Origin: JBFXAN01 sp050184225
Lineage (GTDB): Bacteria > Chloroflexota > Dehalococcoidia > CAUJGQ01
DNA length: 25,964 bases
Assembly: GCA_050184225.1 (NCBI GenBank)
Contig: JBFXAN010000085.1
Span: 1 to 25,964 of the forward strand
Direction of reading: 5' to 3'
Shown: positions 14,415-21,116 of the stretch, piece by piece
Position numbering within the stretch: the stretch's first letter is position 1
Layout of the letters: the number at the start of each line of letters is the position of its first letter
Program-made: the position numbers and the translations under genes
The notes under the pieces: generated by a model
Told to the model about the DNA's origin: nothing
The model's database searches: none
What the model saw: only the letters and a program-made list of their open reading frames with translations

Positions 14415-15287
14415 ATGGAGGAGTTTCGTGGGCGCGTGGCCGTCATCACGGGAGCGGCGAGTGGCATCGGGTTTGCGCTCGCCGAGCGGGCCGCGCAGGA
14501 GGGCATGACCATCGTCATGGCGGACGTCGAGCAGCAGGCGCTTGCCTCGGCCGCGCACACCCTGCGGGAGCGAGGCGCCACCGTCGCCGCCCGTCCGGTC
14601 GATGTCGCACGCGAGGCCGAGGTCGAGGCGCTTGCCGCCTGGGTCTTCGCGACGCTGGGCGCGGTGCATCTGCTCTGCAACAACGCCGGCGTTCTCAGCC
14701 GCCGGCGGCCAACCTGGGAGTACAGCCCGTCCGACTGGCAGTGGCTGCTGGGCGTCAACCTTTGGGGGGTCGTCCACGGCATCCGCAGCTTCGTGCCGCG
14801 GATGCTGGCCGGCGGCGAAGAGGGCCATATCGTCAACACGGCCTCGATGGCCGGGCTGGTCACGGGCGGAATCGGCACGGCGGTGTACGACGCCTCCAAG
14901 CACGCCGTGCTGTCGCTCAGCGAGAGTCTCTACCGCGACCTCCTCATCCGCCAGACGCGGGTGAGCGCCTCGGTCCTCTGCCCGGGCGCGGTGCGGACCA
15001 ACATCTTCGAGGCGGAGCGCAACCGGCCGGTCGCGCTCGAGCCGGCGGCGGGCGAGCCGCCGGTGAGCGGCATGGCGACGGCGGCTCCGGGCAGTTCGTT
15101 CCCGCCCGCAGAAATGGCCCGCCAGGTCTTCGATGCCGTGCGCGCGAATCGGTTCTATGTGCTGGCGGCGCAGCCGGAGATGCTGGAGTGGACGCGGATG
15201 GGGCATGAGCGGATGTGGCAGGGGAAGAACCCAGCGGTGTCGCATCGGCTCCTCGCCCAGCGCGACGCCGGCCACCCTGTGGAGTAA
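14415..15287 (+). CDS. Short-chain dehydrogenase/reductase, extended C-terminus
   Basis: A 290-residue classical SDR with TGAASGIGFAL at the N-terminus, Asp in the second strand (VMADVEQQ), which favours NAD, CNNAGVL, the catalytic Ser (NTASMAG) and YDASK. The C-terminus is longer than the usual 250 residues (about 40 extra) and carries SSFPPAEMARQVFDAV, as in a common SDR subgroup of unknown substrate. Two A/G-rich ribosome sites (GAAGGAGAAGGAGG) precede ATG 14415. It is 219 bases behind the MFS gene and could be independent. The dinucleotide preference differs from the SDR at 7582, so the two are not a duplication. Confidence 0.9.
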   Translation: MEEFRGRVAVITGAASGIGFALAERAAQEGMTIVMADVEQQALASAAHTLRERGATVAARPVDVAREAEVEALAAWVFATLGAVHLLCNNAGVLSRRRPTWEYSPSDWQWLLGVNLWGVVHGIRSFVPRMLAGGEEGHIVNTASMAGLVTGGIGTAVYDASKHAVLSLSESLYRDLLIRQTRVSASVLCPGAVRTNIFEAERNRPVALEPAAGEPPVSGMATAAPGSSFPPAEMARQVFDAVRANRFYVLAAQPEMLEWTRMGHERMWQGKNPAVSHRLLAQRDAGHPVE

Positions 15288-15340
15288 TGCTGCATGAAGA
15301 GGCGATTCTCGCCGGCGTCGCCGGTGATCACCGCATCATC

Positions 15341-15380
15341 CGGCACCGCCTGCCCCGGCACCGCCTGCCCCGGCACCTGC
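15341..15380. repeat. 15-bp tandem repeat, 2.6 copies
   Basis: CGGCACCGCCTGCCC is repeated exactly at 15341-15355 and 15356-15370, with a partial third copy to 15380. It lies in the 225-base gene-free stretch 15288-15512 between the SDR and the antitoxin. No gene could be supported in that stretch on either strand. Confidence 0.8.
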
Positions 15381-15544
15381 TTGGTGTAGCCGGCGATGAC
15401 GGCGCGGGCATCCCAGGTGCCGTAGTCGCCGGTGCCGGCACGCCACCCACAATATCCTGACGGGCACCCACGTGTTCTCCCGCCGCAAGGAGCTTGAGCC
15501 TCAGTTGAGTCGGTGGTCGGCGGCAGCCTGCACTGGACGACGAT

Positions 15545-15562
15545 TTGGACTAATTTGACCAA
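15545..15562. promoter_or_regulatory. Possible operator upstream of the antitoxin
   Basis: TTGGACTAATTTGACCAA is an imperfect 18-base dyad (TTGG...CCAA arms, AATT centre), 16 bases before GTG 15579. VapB-type antitoxins repress their own operons through such dyads. Only valid if translation starts at 15579; it is coding if the GTG at 15513 is used. Confidence 0.3.
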
Positions 15563-15578
15563 GCTGGAAGGGGCTGAC

Positions 15579-15722
15579 GTGCTCAGTCCGGCTCCAGCAG
15601 GAGCCCTCGCCCTGGTCGGCGCCTGGAGTGACGTGGAGGACGAGGCGATTGTCGAGTTCCTCGATCAGGTTCTTCGGTCGCGGGAGGCGGACACCGGCAG
15701 GCCGGTGCGTCTGGAGTCATGA
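15579..15722 (+). CDS. Short VapB-like antitoxin
   Basis: The C-terminal part resembles the toxin-binding tail of VapB/Phd-type antitoxins: LALVGAWSDVEDEAIVEFLDQVLRSRE, with the typical acidic helix, then the tail GRPVRLES. The start is uncertain. GTG 15579 has GGAAGGGG upstream and gives 47 residues; TTG 15555 gives 55; GTG 15513 gives 69. None includes a recognisable N-terminal DNA-binding domain (AbrB-, RHH- or Phd-like), so the gene may be truncated at the 5' end or the domain may be lost. TGA 15720-15722 overlaps the toxin ATG at 15719, the usual coupling of toxin-antitoxin pairs. Confidence 0.55.
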   Translation: MLSPAPAGALALVGAWSDVEDEAIVEFLDQVLRSREADTGRPVRLES

Positions 15723-16129
15723 AATACCTGTTCGATACTGACATCCTCAGCAACCTGCTCCGCCGCGCGCCATCACCCTACCTCCTTCGCCGCCTGGCTT
15801 TGACGCCCGTCGAGGAACAAGCGACCTCCAGCATCACCCTCGGGGAGCTTTACTACAGCGCTCGGCGGCTGGCCGATGGTGGAGACTCCCTGGTTGAACG
15901 CATCGATTCGACGCTGCTGCCCAATCTCTCCGTCCTGTCTTTCGATGTCCCAGCGGCACAGCACTACGGAGAACTGCGCGCCGAGCTGGAGCGGGCAGGA
16001 ACGCCCATCGGTGACGCCAACATGCGCATTGCTGCAATTGCCAAGGCAAATGACCTGACTGTCGTCACGGCAAACATTCGCCACTTCCAACGTGTTGCGG
16101 GCCTGTCGGTTGAGAACTGGCTCGTCTAG
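15719..16129 (+). CDS. vapC: VapC-like PIN-domain ribonuclease toxin
   Basis: A 136-residue PIN domain (PF01850). Acidic residues fall at the expected positions: Asp6 and Asp8 (LFDTDILS), Glu43 (TLGELYY), and Asp99 (PIGDANMRIAAIA), followed by VTANIRHFQRV. VapC toxins cleave tRNA or rRNA in a Mg-dependent way and are neutralised by the VapB partner. The neighbouring antitoxin frame overlaps by four bases (ATGA). The PIN motif is complete, so the toxin is probably intact even if the antitoxin is short. A MITE copy is inserted 28 bases after its stop. Confidence 0.88.
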   Translation: MKYLFDTDILSNLLRRAPSPYLLRRLALTPVEEQATSSITLGELYYSARRLADGGDSLVERIDSTLLPNLSVLSFDVPAAQHYGELRAELERAGTPIGDANMRIAAIAKANDLTVVTANIRHFQRVAGLSVENWLV

Positions 16130-16157
16130 AAAGCAGGAAGAAATGCCGGCAGCCAGC

Positions 16158-16299
16158 TAATACCAACGCTCTTTGAGTGGATCGGGTAGTCTGTCATCCT
16201 GAGCGGCAGCGAAGGATCTCGGACGCAGACTCACCGCCGAGATCCTTCGCTGCCGCTCAGGATGACATATTCCGGTCTCCTCACGGCGAGATGGTATAA
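16158..16299. mobile_element. 136-bp MITE-like element, copy 2 (inverted)
   Basis: The element 16161-16296 (TACCA...TGGTA) is flanked by TAA at 16158-16160 and 16297-16299. The core 16192-16267 is a perfect 31-bp stem (16192-16222 with 16237-16267) and a 14-base loop. Its reverse complement matches copy 1 (4230-4365) along the entire length, including TACCATCTCGCCGTGAGGAG at one end and the GATCCACTCAAAGAGCG arm at the other. Flanks remain TAA on the plus strand although the element is inverted, which separates them from the element and supports a target duplication. It lies between two convergent genes (VapC and the hydrolase). Confidence 0.75.
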
Positions 16300-16324
16300 G
16301 ACTCACCCATGCCCCCCGCCCCCG

Positions 16325-17584
16325 CTACGGCAACCGCTCGCGCAACCACGGCACCAGCAGGTCGATTAAACGCTCGCGCGGGTCGGGCCTCGTGCTCCCC
16401 GGTACCGGCGTCAGGTAGTGGCCCGCCTCCTCCAGCGCGACGAGCTGCTTGTCCGTCGCCGGCGAGGCGTCGAACACATCCTGTGCATCCGGCGGAAAGA
16501 TGTCGCTGTCCCCAAGGGCGTTGACGATCAGCGTCGGCGCGGTGATCGTGGCGATGTTGCGGGCGAGGACGGCGCGCGAGGAGAGGCCGGACCAGGTGGA
16601 GAGCCAACCGCGCGGCGTCATCACCCGCGCCAGCCCGCCCTGAGCGTAGTTCCCCACCATCGGATCGGCGGCGAAGATCGAGCCAAGGGGCCGTTGGTTC
16701 GGCTCAATGCTCGGGTCAAGGAAGGCAGGATTGGCGAGCGTGCGATAGATCACCATCACCCAGTCGGCGGCCGCCGCGCGGCGCAGCGCCATCTGTTCCG
16801 CCGCCGGCCGGCGCTCGAAGTCGGGTGCAGCCATCGCCTCCCGCGCCGCGCGCTGCCGCTCCAGGTGGGCCTGCGCCGTCGCATCCAGCCGCGCCGTCCG
16901 CGCCCGCTGCGCCGCGCGGTAGCCGCTGAGGAACTCCGCGCTATAGATGCTCGCCTGCGGTAGCGGCCGGTACCCGTTCGCCGGATCGTACATATCCAGC
17001 GCCGGGTCGCTGAGCAAAGGATCGCCCTCGTCTACGACGGCGGGATCGAGCGTCCGCATCAGGTACAGCCCCTGACCGGGATGGCTGGCGACGCTGATAT
17101 AGGCGTCTCCCGGTGGCAGATCATACGCACCCAGATCCAGGCGCCAATCGCCGGGGATGTCGCGCAGTCGCTCCCCGGCGGCGCTCACCGCCTGCGACTG
17201 ATAAAGGGCGAAGAGCGACCCGCCGCCGCTGTTGCCAAAGAGGGCGACCGCCTCGAAGCCCCGCTCGCGCAGCATCTGCTGCCCGGCAGCGATGTCGAGC
17301 ACAATCCGCTCATGCACCATGTCGCGGTCGTTGTTGAGGTAGCGACTGTTGGCGGCGAACACGGAATACCCCGCCGCCACAAGGCCGGGCACGATGTAGT
17401 GCCGCGACATGTCGCCCCGCGGATGCATCAGATGCACCGCCGTCCGTCGCCGCCCACCCGCCGGCGTATAGAGCATCCCCCAGGACTCGACGCCGTCCGC
17501 GGCGCGTATGACGATGTGTTCTCGGGGCAGCGATGGATCGATATGCACGGCGGCCCCGGCCCGCTGGGATACGACAGCCTGCAT
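16325..17584 (-). CDS. Alpha/beta hydrolase
   Basis: A 419-residue alpha/beta hydrolase. The nucleophile elbow is GNSGGGS (Ser119), followed by an acid region GDSDIFPP and a histidine EEAGHYLT near the C-terminus (the catalytic triad order Ser-Asp-His). An N-terminal extension (about 1-45) precedes the core and a large insertion (about 180-330, rich in Ala/Arg) forms a lid domain, so this is bigger than a typical 280-300 residue hydrolase. HLMHPRGDMSRHY resembles the region after the oxyanion strand. ATG 17584 is chosen for GAAGGAG upstream; the extended 493-residue reading would run through the 24-bp hairpin 17651-17717. Substrate is not known; esterase or thioesterase are likely. Confidence 0.85.
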   Translation of the reverse strand: MQAVVSQRAGAAVHIDPSLPREHIVIRAADGVESWGMLYTPAGGRRRTAVHLMHPRGDMSRHYIVPGLVAAGYSVFAANSRYLNNDRDMVHERIVLDIAAGQQMLRERGFEAVALFGNSGGGSLFALYQSQAVSAAGERLRDIPGDWRLDLGAYDLPPGDAYISVASHPGQGLYLMRTLDPAVVDEGDPLLSDPALDMYDPANGYRPLPQASIYSAEFLSGYRAAQRARTARLDATAQAHLERQRAAREAMAAPDFERRPAAEQMALRRAAAADWVMVIYRTLANPAFLDPSIEPNQRPLGSIFAADPMVGNYAQGGLARVMTPRGWLSTWSGLSSRAVLARNIATITAPTLIVNALGDSDIFPPDAQDVFDASPATDKQLVALEEAGHYLTPVPGSTRPDPRERLIDLLVPWLRERLP

Positions 17585-17650
17585 CAATTTGCTCCTTCTC
17601 CCCGTCGGCGACCAATCGCGGCCGCGCGGTCGGGCATGACGGCACCCGCC

Positions 17651-17717
17651 TGGGAGCGCGGGCATCCTGCCCGCCGCATCGCTCGACCCCAATGCGGGCA
17701 GGATGCCCGCGCTCCCA
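17651..17717. repeat. Perfect 24-bp hairpin with nested stems (REP/BIME-like)
   Basis: Arm TGGGAGCGCGGGCATCCTGC + CCGC (17651-17674) is exactly complementary to 17694-17717, with a 19-base loop. Each arm also contains its own GCGGGCA-TCC-TGCCCGC-type stem. Head-to-head REP pairs of this form are mobilised by RAYT-type transposases in other bacteria. No such transposase is seen here. It lies in the 553-base gene-free stretch 17585-18137. Confidence 0.7.
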
Positions 17718-17884
17718 GCGGCGTTCCCGCAGTTGTGCAGCGGTCGATGGCATAGCGGCGCGACCATCCCGGCTCTCACACGATCAGCACGTGGAGAATA
17801 CCTCAAGCACGCTGCCGTCGCCGAGTGACGCCCCGCCGTTGACCGCGGGCATCGCCGTCGCCTAGGCTCATCCCCTCACCTTTG

Positions 17885-17960
17885 TGTCATCCTGAGCAAC
17901 AGCGAAGGATCTCGGAGGTCTGTCTGAGACCATGATCCTTCGCCGCCGCTCAGAATGTCA
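17885..17960. repeat. Degenerate third copy of the TCATCCTGAGC palindrome
   Basis: TGTCATCCTGAGCAACAGCG and AAGGATCTCGG (left arm) pair imperfectly with GATCCTTCGCC and GCCGCTCAGAATGTCA (right arm). Only the core of the 136-bp element is present; the outer arms and TACCA termini are missing, and the flanks do not match copies 1 and 2. It is an older or independent core element. Confidence 0.65.
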
Positions 17961-18005
17961 GAACGAGAAGAGTCCACAGCTACCAGCCAGGTATCGAGGG
18001 CGTCG

Positions 18006-18118
18006 AACAATTAAGCCAAACAATCAAAATCGCGCCACAACACCGAACCTGGCAGATACGAACAATCAACCGATCCAGATTCACTGGTGCGACCCACAGG
18101 AAATTCGCGAACAATCAA
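18006..18118 (+). promoter_or_regulatory. Four AACAATYAA boxes upstream of the hydantoinase gene
   Basis: AACAATTAA at 18006-18014 and AACAATCAA at 18019-18027, 18061-18069 and 18110-18118, all in the same orientation, three preceded by CG. The stretch is AT-rich for this window. The last box ends 19 bases before ATG 18138. A multi-site binding region for a regulator is the simplest reading. The spacings (13, 42, 49) are not strictly periodic. Confidence 0.45.
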
Positions 18119-18137
18119 TCGCTAGGGAGCCTGCACC

Positions 18138-20198
18138 ATGGCCTACATCGCCGGGATCGACGTCGGCGGCACCTTCACCGATGTCACCCTCACCGAAACC
18201 AACAGCGGCCGCACCTGGATCGCCAAAACCCCCTCCACCCCACGCGACCAGTCGATCGGCTTCGTCGCCGGACTGGAAAAAGCCGCGCGACAGGCGGACA
18301 TCCCTCTCGCTGCGATCGATCGCTGCTTCCACGGTACCACCGTCGCCACCAACACCATCCTCCAGCAGAGCGACACCCGCCTCGGCCTGCTCACCACCGA
18401 AGGCTTCGCCTACGTCCTTGAGATCGGCCGCCACGACATCCCCCGCTCCGAGAACTACTTCGGTTGGGTCAAGCCCCGCCGCCCGGTGACACCCGACCTG
18501 ATCCGCGAGGTGCCGGAGCGCGTCGACGCCACCGGCGCCGTCGTCATTCCCCTCGACGAAGACGCGGCCCGCCGCGCCGTCCGCAGCCTCCGCGACCTCG
18601 GCGTCGAGTCGATCGCCGTCTCCCTCCTCTACTCCTTCCTCAATCCCGCCCACGAGCAGCGCCTCCGCGCGATCATCGCCGAGGAGCACCCCGACGCCCT
18701 CGTCTCCCTCTCCTCCGACGTCCTCCCCCGCTTCCGCGAATTCGAGCGGACGATGACCACCGTCCTCAATGCCTACGTCGCCCCTCACGTCGGCCGCTAC
18801 CTCGCCGCCCTCGAGCGCCGCCTGCACGACCGCGGCTGCCCCGCATCACTCCTGATCATGAAATCGAACGGCGGTGTCGTCAGCGCCGAGACCGCCGCCC
18901 GCCAGGCGATCCACACCGCCGTCTCCGGTCCGGCGGCCGGCGTGATCGGCGCCGTCGCCGCCGCCCGCGCCGCTGGCTTCGAGGACATCATCTCGATCGA
19001 TGTCGGCGGCACCAGCGCCGATGTCTGTCTCACCCGCAACGGCCAACCCGAGATCACCGTCGAGGGCCGCGTCGGCGGCTGGCCGATGGAGCTGCCGATG
19101 CTCGACATCCACACGATCGGCGCCGGCGGCGGCAGCATCGCCTCGGTCACCCCCTCCGGCGGTCTCGCCGTCGGACCGCGCAGCGCCGGCGCCGAGCCCG
19201 GCCCCGCCTGCTACGGCAGCGGCGGCGCCGAACCAACGGTCACCGATGCCAACCTCGTCCTCGGCCGCCTCCCCGCCCACCTGCTCGGCGGCGAGATCGC
19301 CCTCAACGTCGACCTCGCCCGGCAGGCGATCGAGACGCATATCGCCCACCCGCTCGGCCTCAGCCTCACCGACGCCGCCGCGGGCATCATCGCCATCGTC
19401 GACAACGCGATGATCGGCGCGATCCGCACTGTCTCCATCGCCCGCGGCCTCGACCCCGCCGGCTTCGCCCTCGTCGCCTTCGGCGGCGCCGGCCCCCTCC
19501 ACGGCATCGCCCTCGCCGAGGCACTCGGCATCGGCACCGTCCTGATCCCACCCCGCCCCGGCGTTCTCTCCACCGAAGGACTGCTCCGCACCGACCTGCG
19601 CAACGACTACGTCCGCACCTGCACCCAAACCGGCCCCGACTATGACCTCCCTCGTCTCAACACCATCCTCGGAGAGCTCGAACGCGCCGCCACCGCCGAC
19701 CTCGCGGCAGAGCACATCCCTTCAGCACGCCGCGCCCTCCGCCGCGCCGCCGACCTCCGCTACCTCCACCAGGGCTACGAGCTCGTCGTCGATGTTCCCA
19801 ACGGCCCCCTCACCGCCGAATCCCTCCGCCGGATAGAAGACGCCTTCCACGCCGAGCACCACCGCCTCTACAGCTACGACCTGCGCGGCCAGACCGTCGA
19901 GCTCGTCAACCTCCGCATCACCGCCACCGGCCTCCTCCCCCACGCTGTCGAAAGCAACGCGCTCCAACACCCCGAACCACCCACATCCCCCGAACCAACC
20001 GCCACCCGCACCATCTACTTCGGCCCTGAGACCGGCTGGCTCACCGCCCCCTGCTACCCGCGCGATTCCCTACCAGCACGCGCCGAGCTCCACGGCCCCC
20101 TCGCCATCGACCAGAATGACTCCACCACCATCCTCTGGCCTAACCACCGCGCCCGCGTCCACGCGAGCGGGAGTCTGATCGTGGATGTCAGTTCGTAA
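18138..20198 (+). CDS. Hydantoinase A / N-methylhydantoinase subunit A (HyuA-type)
   Basis: A 686-residue protein of the hydantoinase/oxoprolinase family (PF05378 then PF01968). Motifs: GIDVGGTFTDVTLTE (6-20, phosphate loop of the actin-like ATPase fold), FHGTTVATNT (63-72), IDVGGTSADVCL in the second lobe, GAGGGS, and FGGAGPLH. Length is normal (680-710). HyuA acts with HyuB to hydrolyse hydantoins, 5-oxoproline or related ring amides at the cost of ATP; the related acetone and acetophenone carboxylases use the same module. No HyuB gene follows; the next gene is on the other strand, so the partner must be elsewhere or absent. TAGGGAG precedes ATG 18138. The third codon position is almost all C, unlike its neighbours, opening long false frames on both strands. 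Confidence 0.92.
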   Translation: MAYIAGIDVGGTFTDVTLTETNSGRTWIAKTPSTPRDQSIGFVAGLEKAARQADIPLAAIDRCFHGTTVATNTILQQSDTRLGLLTTEGFAYVLEIGRHDIPRSENYFGWVKPRRPVTPDLIREVPERVDATGAVVIPLDEDAARRAVRSLRDLGVESIAVSLLYSFLNPAHEQRLRAIIAEEHPDALVSLSSDVLPRFREFERTMTTVLNAYVAPHVGRYLAALERRLHDRGCPASLLIMKSNGGVVSAETAARQAIHTAVSGPAAGVIGAVAAARAAGFEDIISIDVGGTSADVCLTRNGQPEITVEGRVGGWPMELPMLDIHTIGAGGGSIASVTPSGGLAVGPRSAGAEPGPACYGSGGAEPTVTDANLVLGRLPAHLLGGEIALNVDLARQAIETHIAHPLGLSLTDAAAGIIAIVDNAMIGAIRTVSIARGLDPAGFALVAFGGAGPLHGIALAEALGIGTVLIPPRPGVLSTEGLLRTDLRNDYVRTCTQTGPDYDLPRLNTILGELERAATADLAAEHIPSARRALRRAADLRYLHQGYELVVDVPNGPLTAESLRRIEDAFHAEHHRLYSYDLRGQTVELVNLRITATGLLPHAVESNALQHPEPPTSPEPTATRTIYFGPETGWLTAPCYPRDSLPARAELHGPLAIDQNDSTTILWPNHRARVHASGSLIVDVSS

Positions 20199-20199
20199 C

Positions 20200-20227
20200 C
20201 TCTCCCCAAGGCGTTGGGAAGGGGAGA
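20200..20227. repeat. C/G-rich imperfect inverted repeat after the hydantoinase gene
   Basis: CTCTCCCCAA-ggcg-TTGGGAAGGGGAG starts two bases after the hydantoinase stop. It resembles the hairpin at 21133-21157, and the two bracket the crotonase gene. It could act as a terminator, but lacks a T-run. The 127-base gap to the crotonase gene shows no gene. Confidence 0.45.
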
Positions 20228-20325
20228 CACGGGCAGACCTCGGCTGGCTGAAGCCGCCCGTCCTCGAATCTCGACGAAATCCTGGCAGTGGGCAGTCTGC
20301 GCGGGGGTGGGGACAGCGATGCGTA

Positions 20326-21114
20326 TCACCGCCCATGGAACTCCGGCGGGCGGCGTTCGCGCCAGGCAGCGTGGCCCTCGGCCTTGTCCTCGGTCAGTTC
20401 CAGCGCCATGAAGCGGAAAAGATCGACATACGAGGCATCGGAGAGGTTGGGGATGTCCATACCGCGCAGTAGCGACTCCTTCGCAAGCCGCGCCGCCAGC
20501 GGCGGTAGGGTGGCGATGTGTTCCGCGACCTCCAGCGCCTGCTCCATGAGGCGGTCGTGGGGGACGAGCCACTGGGCCAGGCCGATGCGGTACGCTTCCT
20601 CCGCCTTGAGGGGAAACCCCATCGCCAGCTTCATTGCCTGGCCGCGGCCAACCCAGCGGGCGAGACGTGGCGCACCGCCGTAGGCGGGGAGGATACCGAG
20701 CGCCGCCTGCGGCAACCGCCATTCCGCCCGCTCCGACGCGATCAGCAGGTCGCAACAGAAGGTGACGATGCAGCCGATGCCGACGGCGTAGCCGTTGATC
20801 GCGCCGATCAGCGGCTTGGGGAAGTTGGAAAGCACTTCGAACGGCCGATTCTTCTGCTTGGGCAGACCCTTGATAAAGTCCGCCATCGAATCGACCGTAT
20901 GCGTGCGCGGATTCTTGAGATTTGCTCCGGCGGAGAAGGCGCCGCCCTCGTCGTCGCCGGTGAGGATCGCGCAGCGGATGGCATCGTCGTCTTCCATCTC
21001 GGCGAAGTAGCGGGCGATGCCCTCGGTATAGTCGTCGCCCCAGGCATTGCGCGCCTCAGGGCGGCTGAGCGTGACGACGCCGATGGGACCGCGTGTGCTG
21101 TAGGTGATGGGCAT
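20326..21114 (-). CDS. Crotonase-superfamily protein lacking both catalytic glutamates
   Basis: A 262-residue enoyl-CoA hydratase/isomerase fold protein. The first oxyanion loop GAFSAGANLK (58-67) and the second loop GYAVGIGC (108-115) are intact, as is CDLLIASERAEW and AYGGAPRLARWVG. In rat mitochondrial hydratase Glu144 lies in 'PEILLG' and Glu164 in 'AMEM'; here the positions hold Gln136 (LPQAALG) and Lys162 (AMKLA). It should thus still polarise an acyl-CoA carbonyl but cannot do standard hydration. A hydrolase, decarboxylase or ring-cleaving role, or no enzymatic role, are open. The start lies 2 bases downstream of the CoA-transferase stop, so the genes are coupled. No strong ribosome site is seen (AGGTAACT). 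Confidence 0.88.
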   Translation of the reverse strand: MPITYSTRGPIGVVTLSRPEARNAWGDDYTEGIARYFAEMEDDDAIRCAILTGDDEGGAFSAGANLKNPRTHTVDSMADFIKGLPKQKNRPFEVLSNFPKPLIGAINGYAVGIGCIVTFCCDLLIASERAEWRLPQAALGILPAYGGAPRLARWVGRGQAMKLAMGFPLKAEEAYRIGLAQWLVPHDRLMEQALEVAEHIATLPPLAARLAKESLLRGMDIPNLSDASYVDLFRFMALELTEDKAEGHAAWRERRPPEFHGR

Positions 21115-21116
21115 AG

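Noticed and set aside
15341..15380. Possible CRISPR-like repeat
   Set aside because: Repeats are contiguous with no spacers; it is a simple tandem repeat.
15155..15562. A 135-codon minus-strand frame over the tandem repeat (VPGQAVPGQA)
   Set aside because: It overlaps the SDR end and the antitoxin region, has no ribosome site, and repeats only reflect the 15-bp DNA repeat.
17585..17806. N-terminal extension of the alpha/beta hydrolase
   Set aside because: It reads through a perfect hairpin repeat and lacks family sequence; ATG 17584 has a good ribosome site.
18464..19645. A 393-codon plus-strand frame inside the hydantoinase gene, and a 289-codon minus-strand frame at 18846-19715
   Set aside because: Composition is arginine/proline or glycine/aspartate/glutamate repeats without family motifs. 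They arise from the wobble-C bias of the hydantoinase gene.
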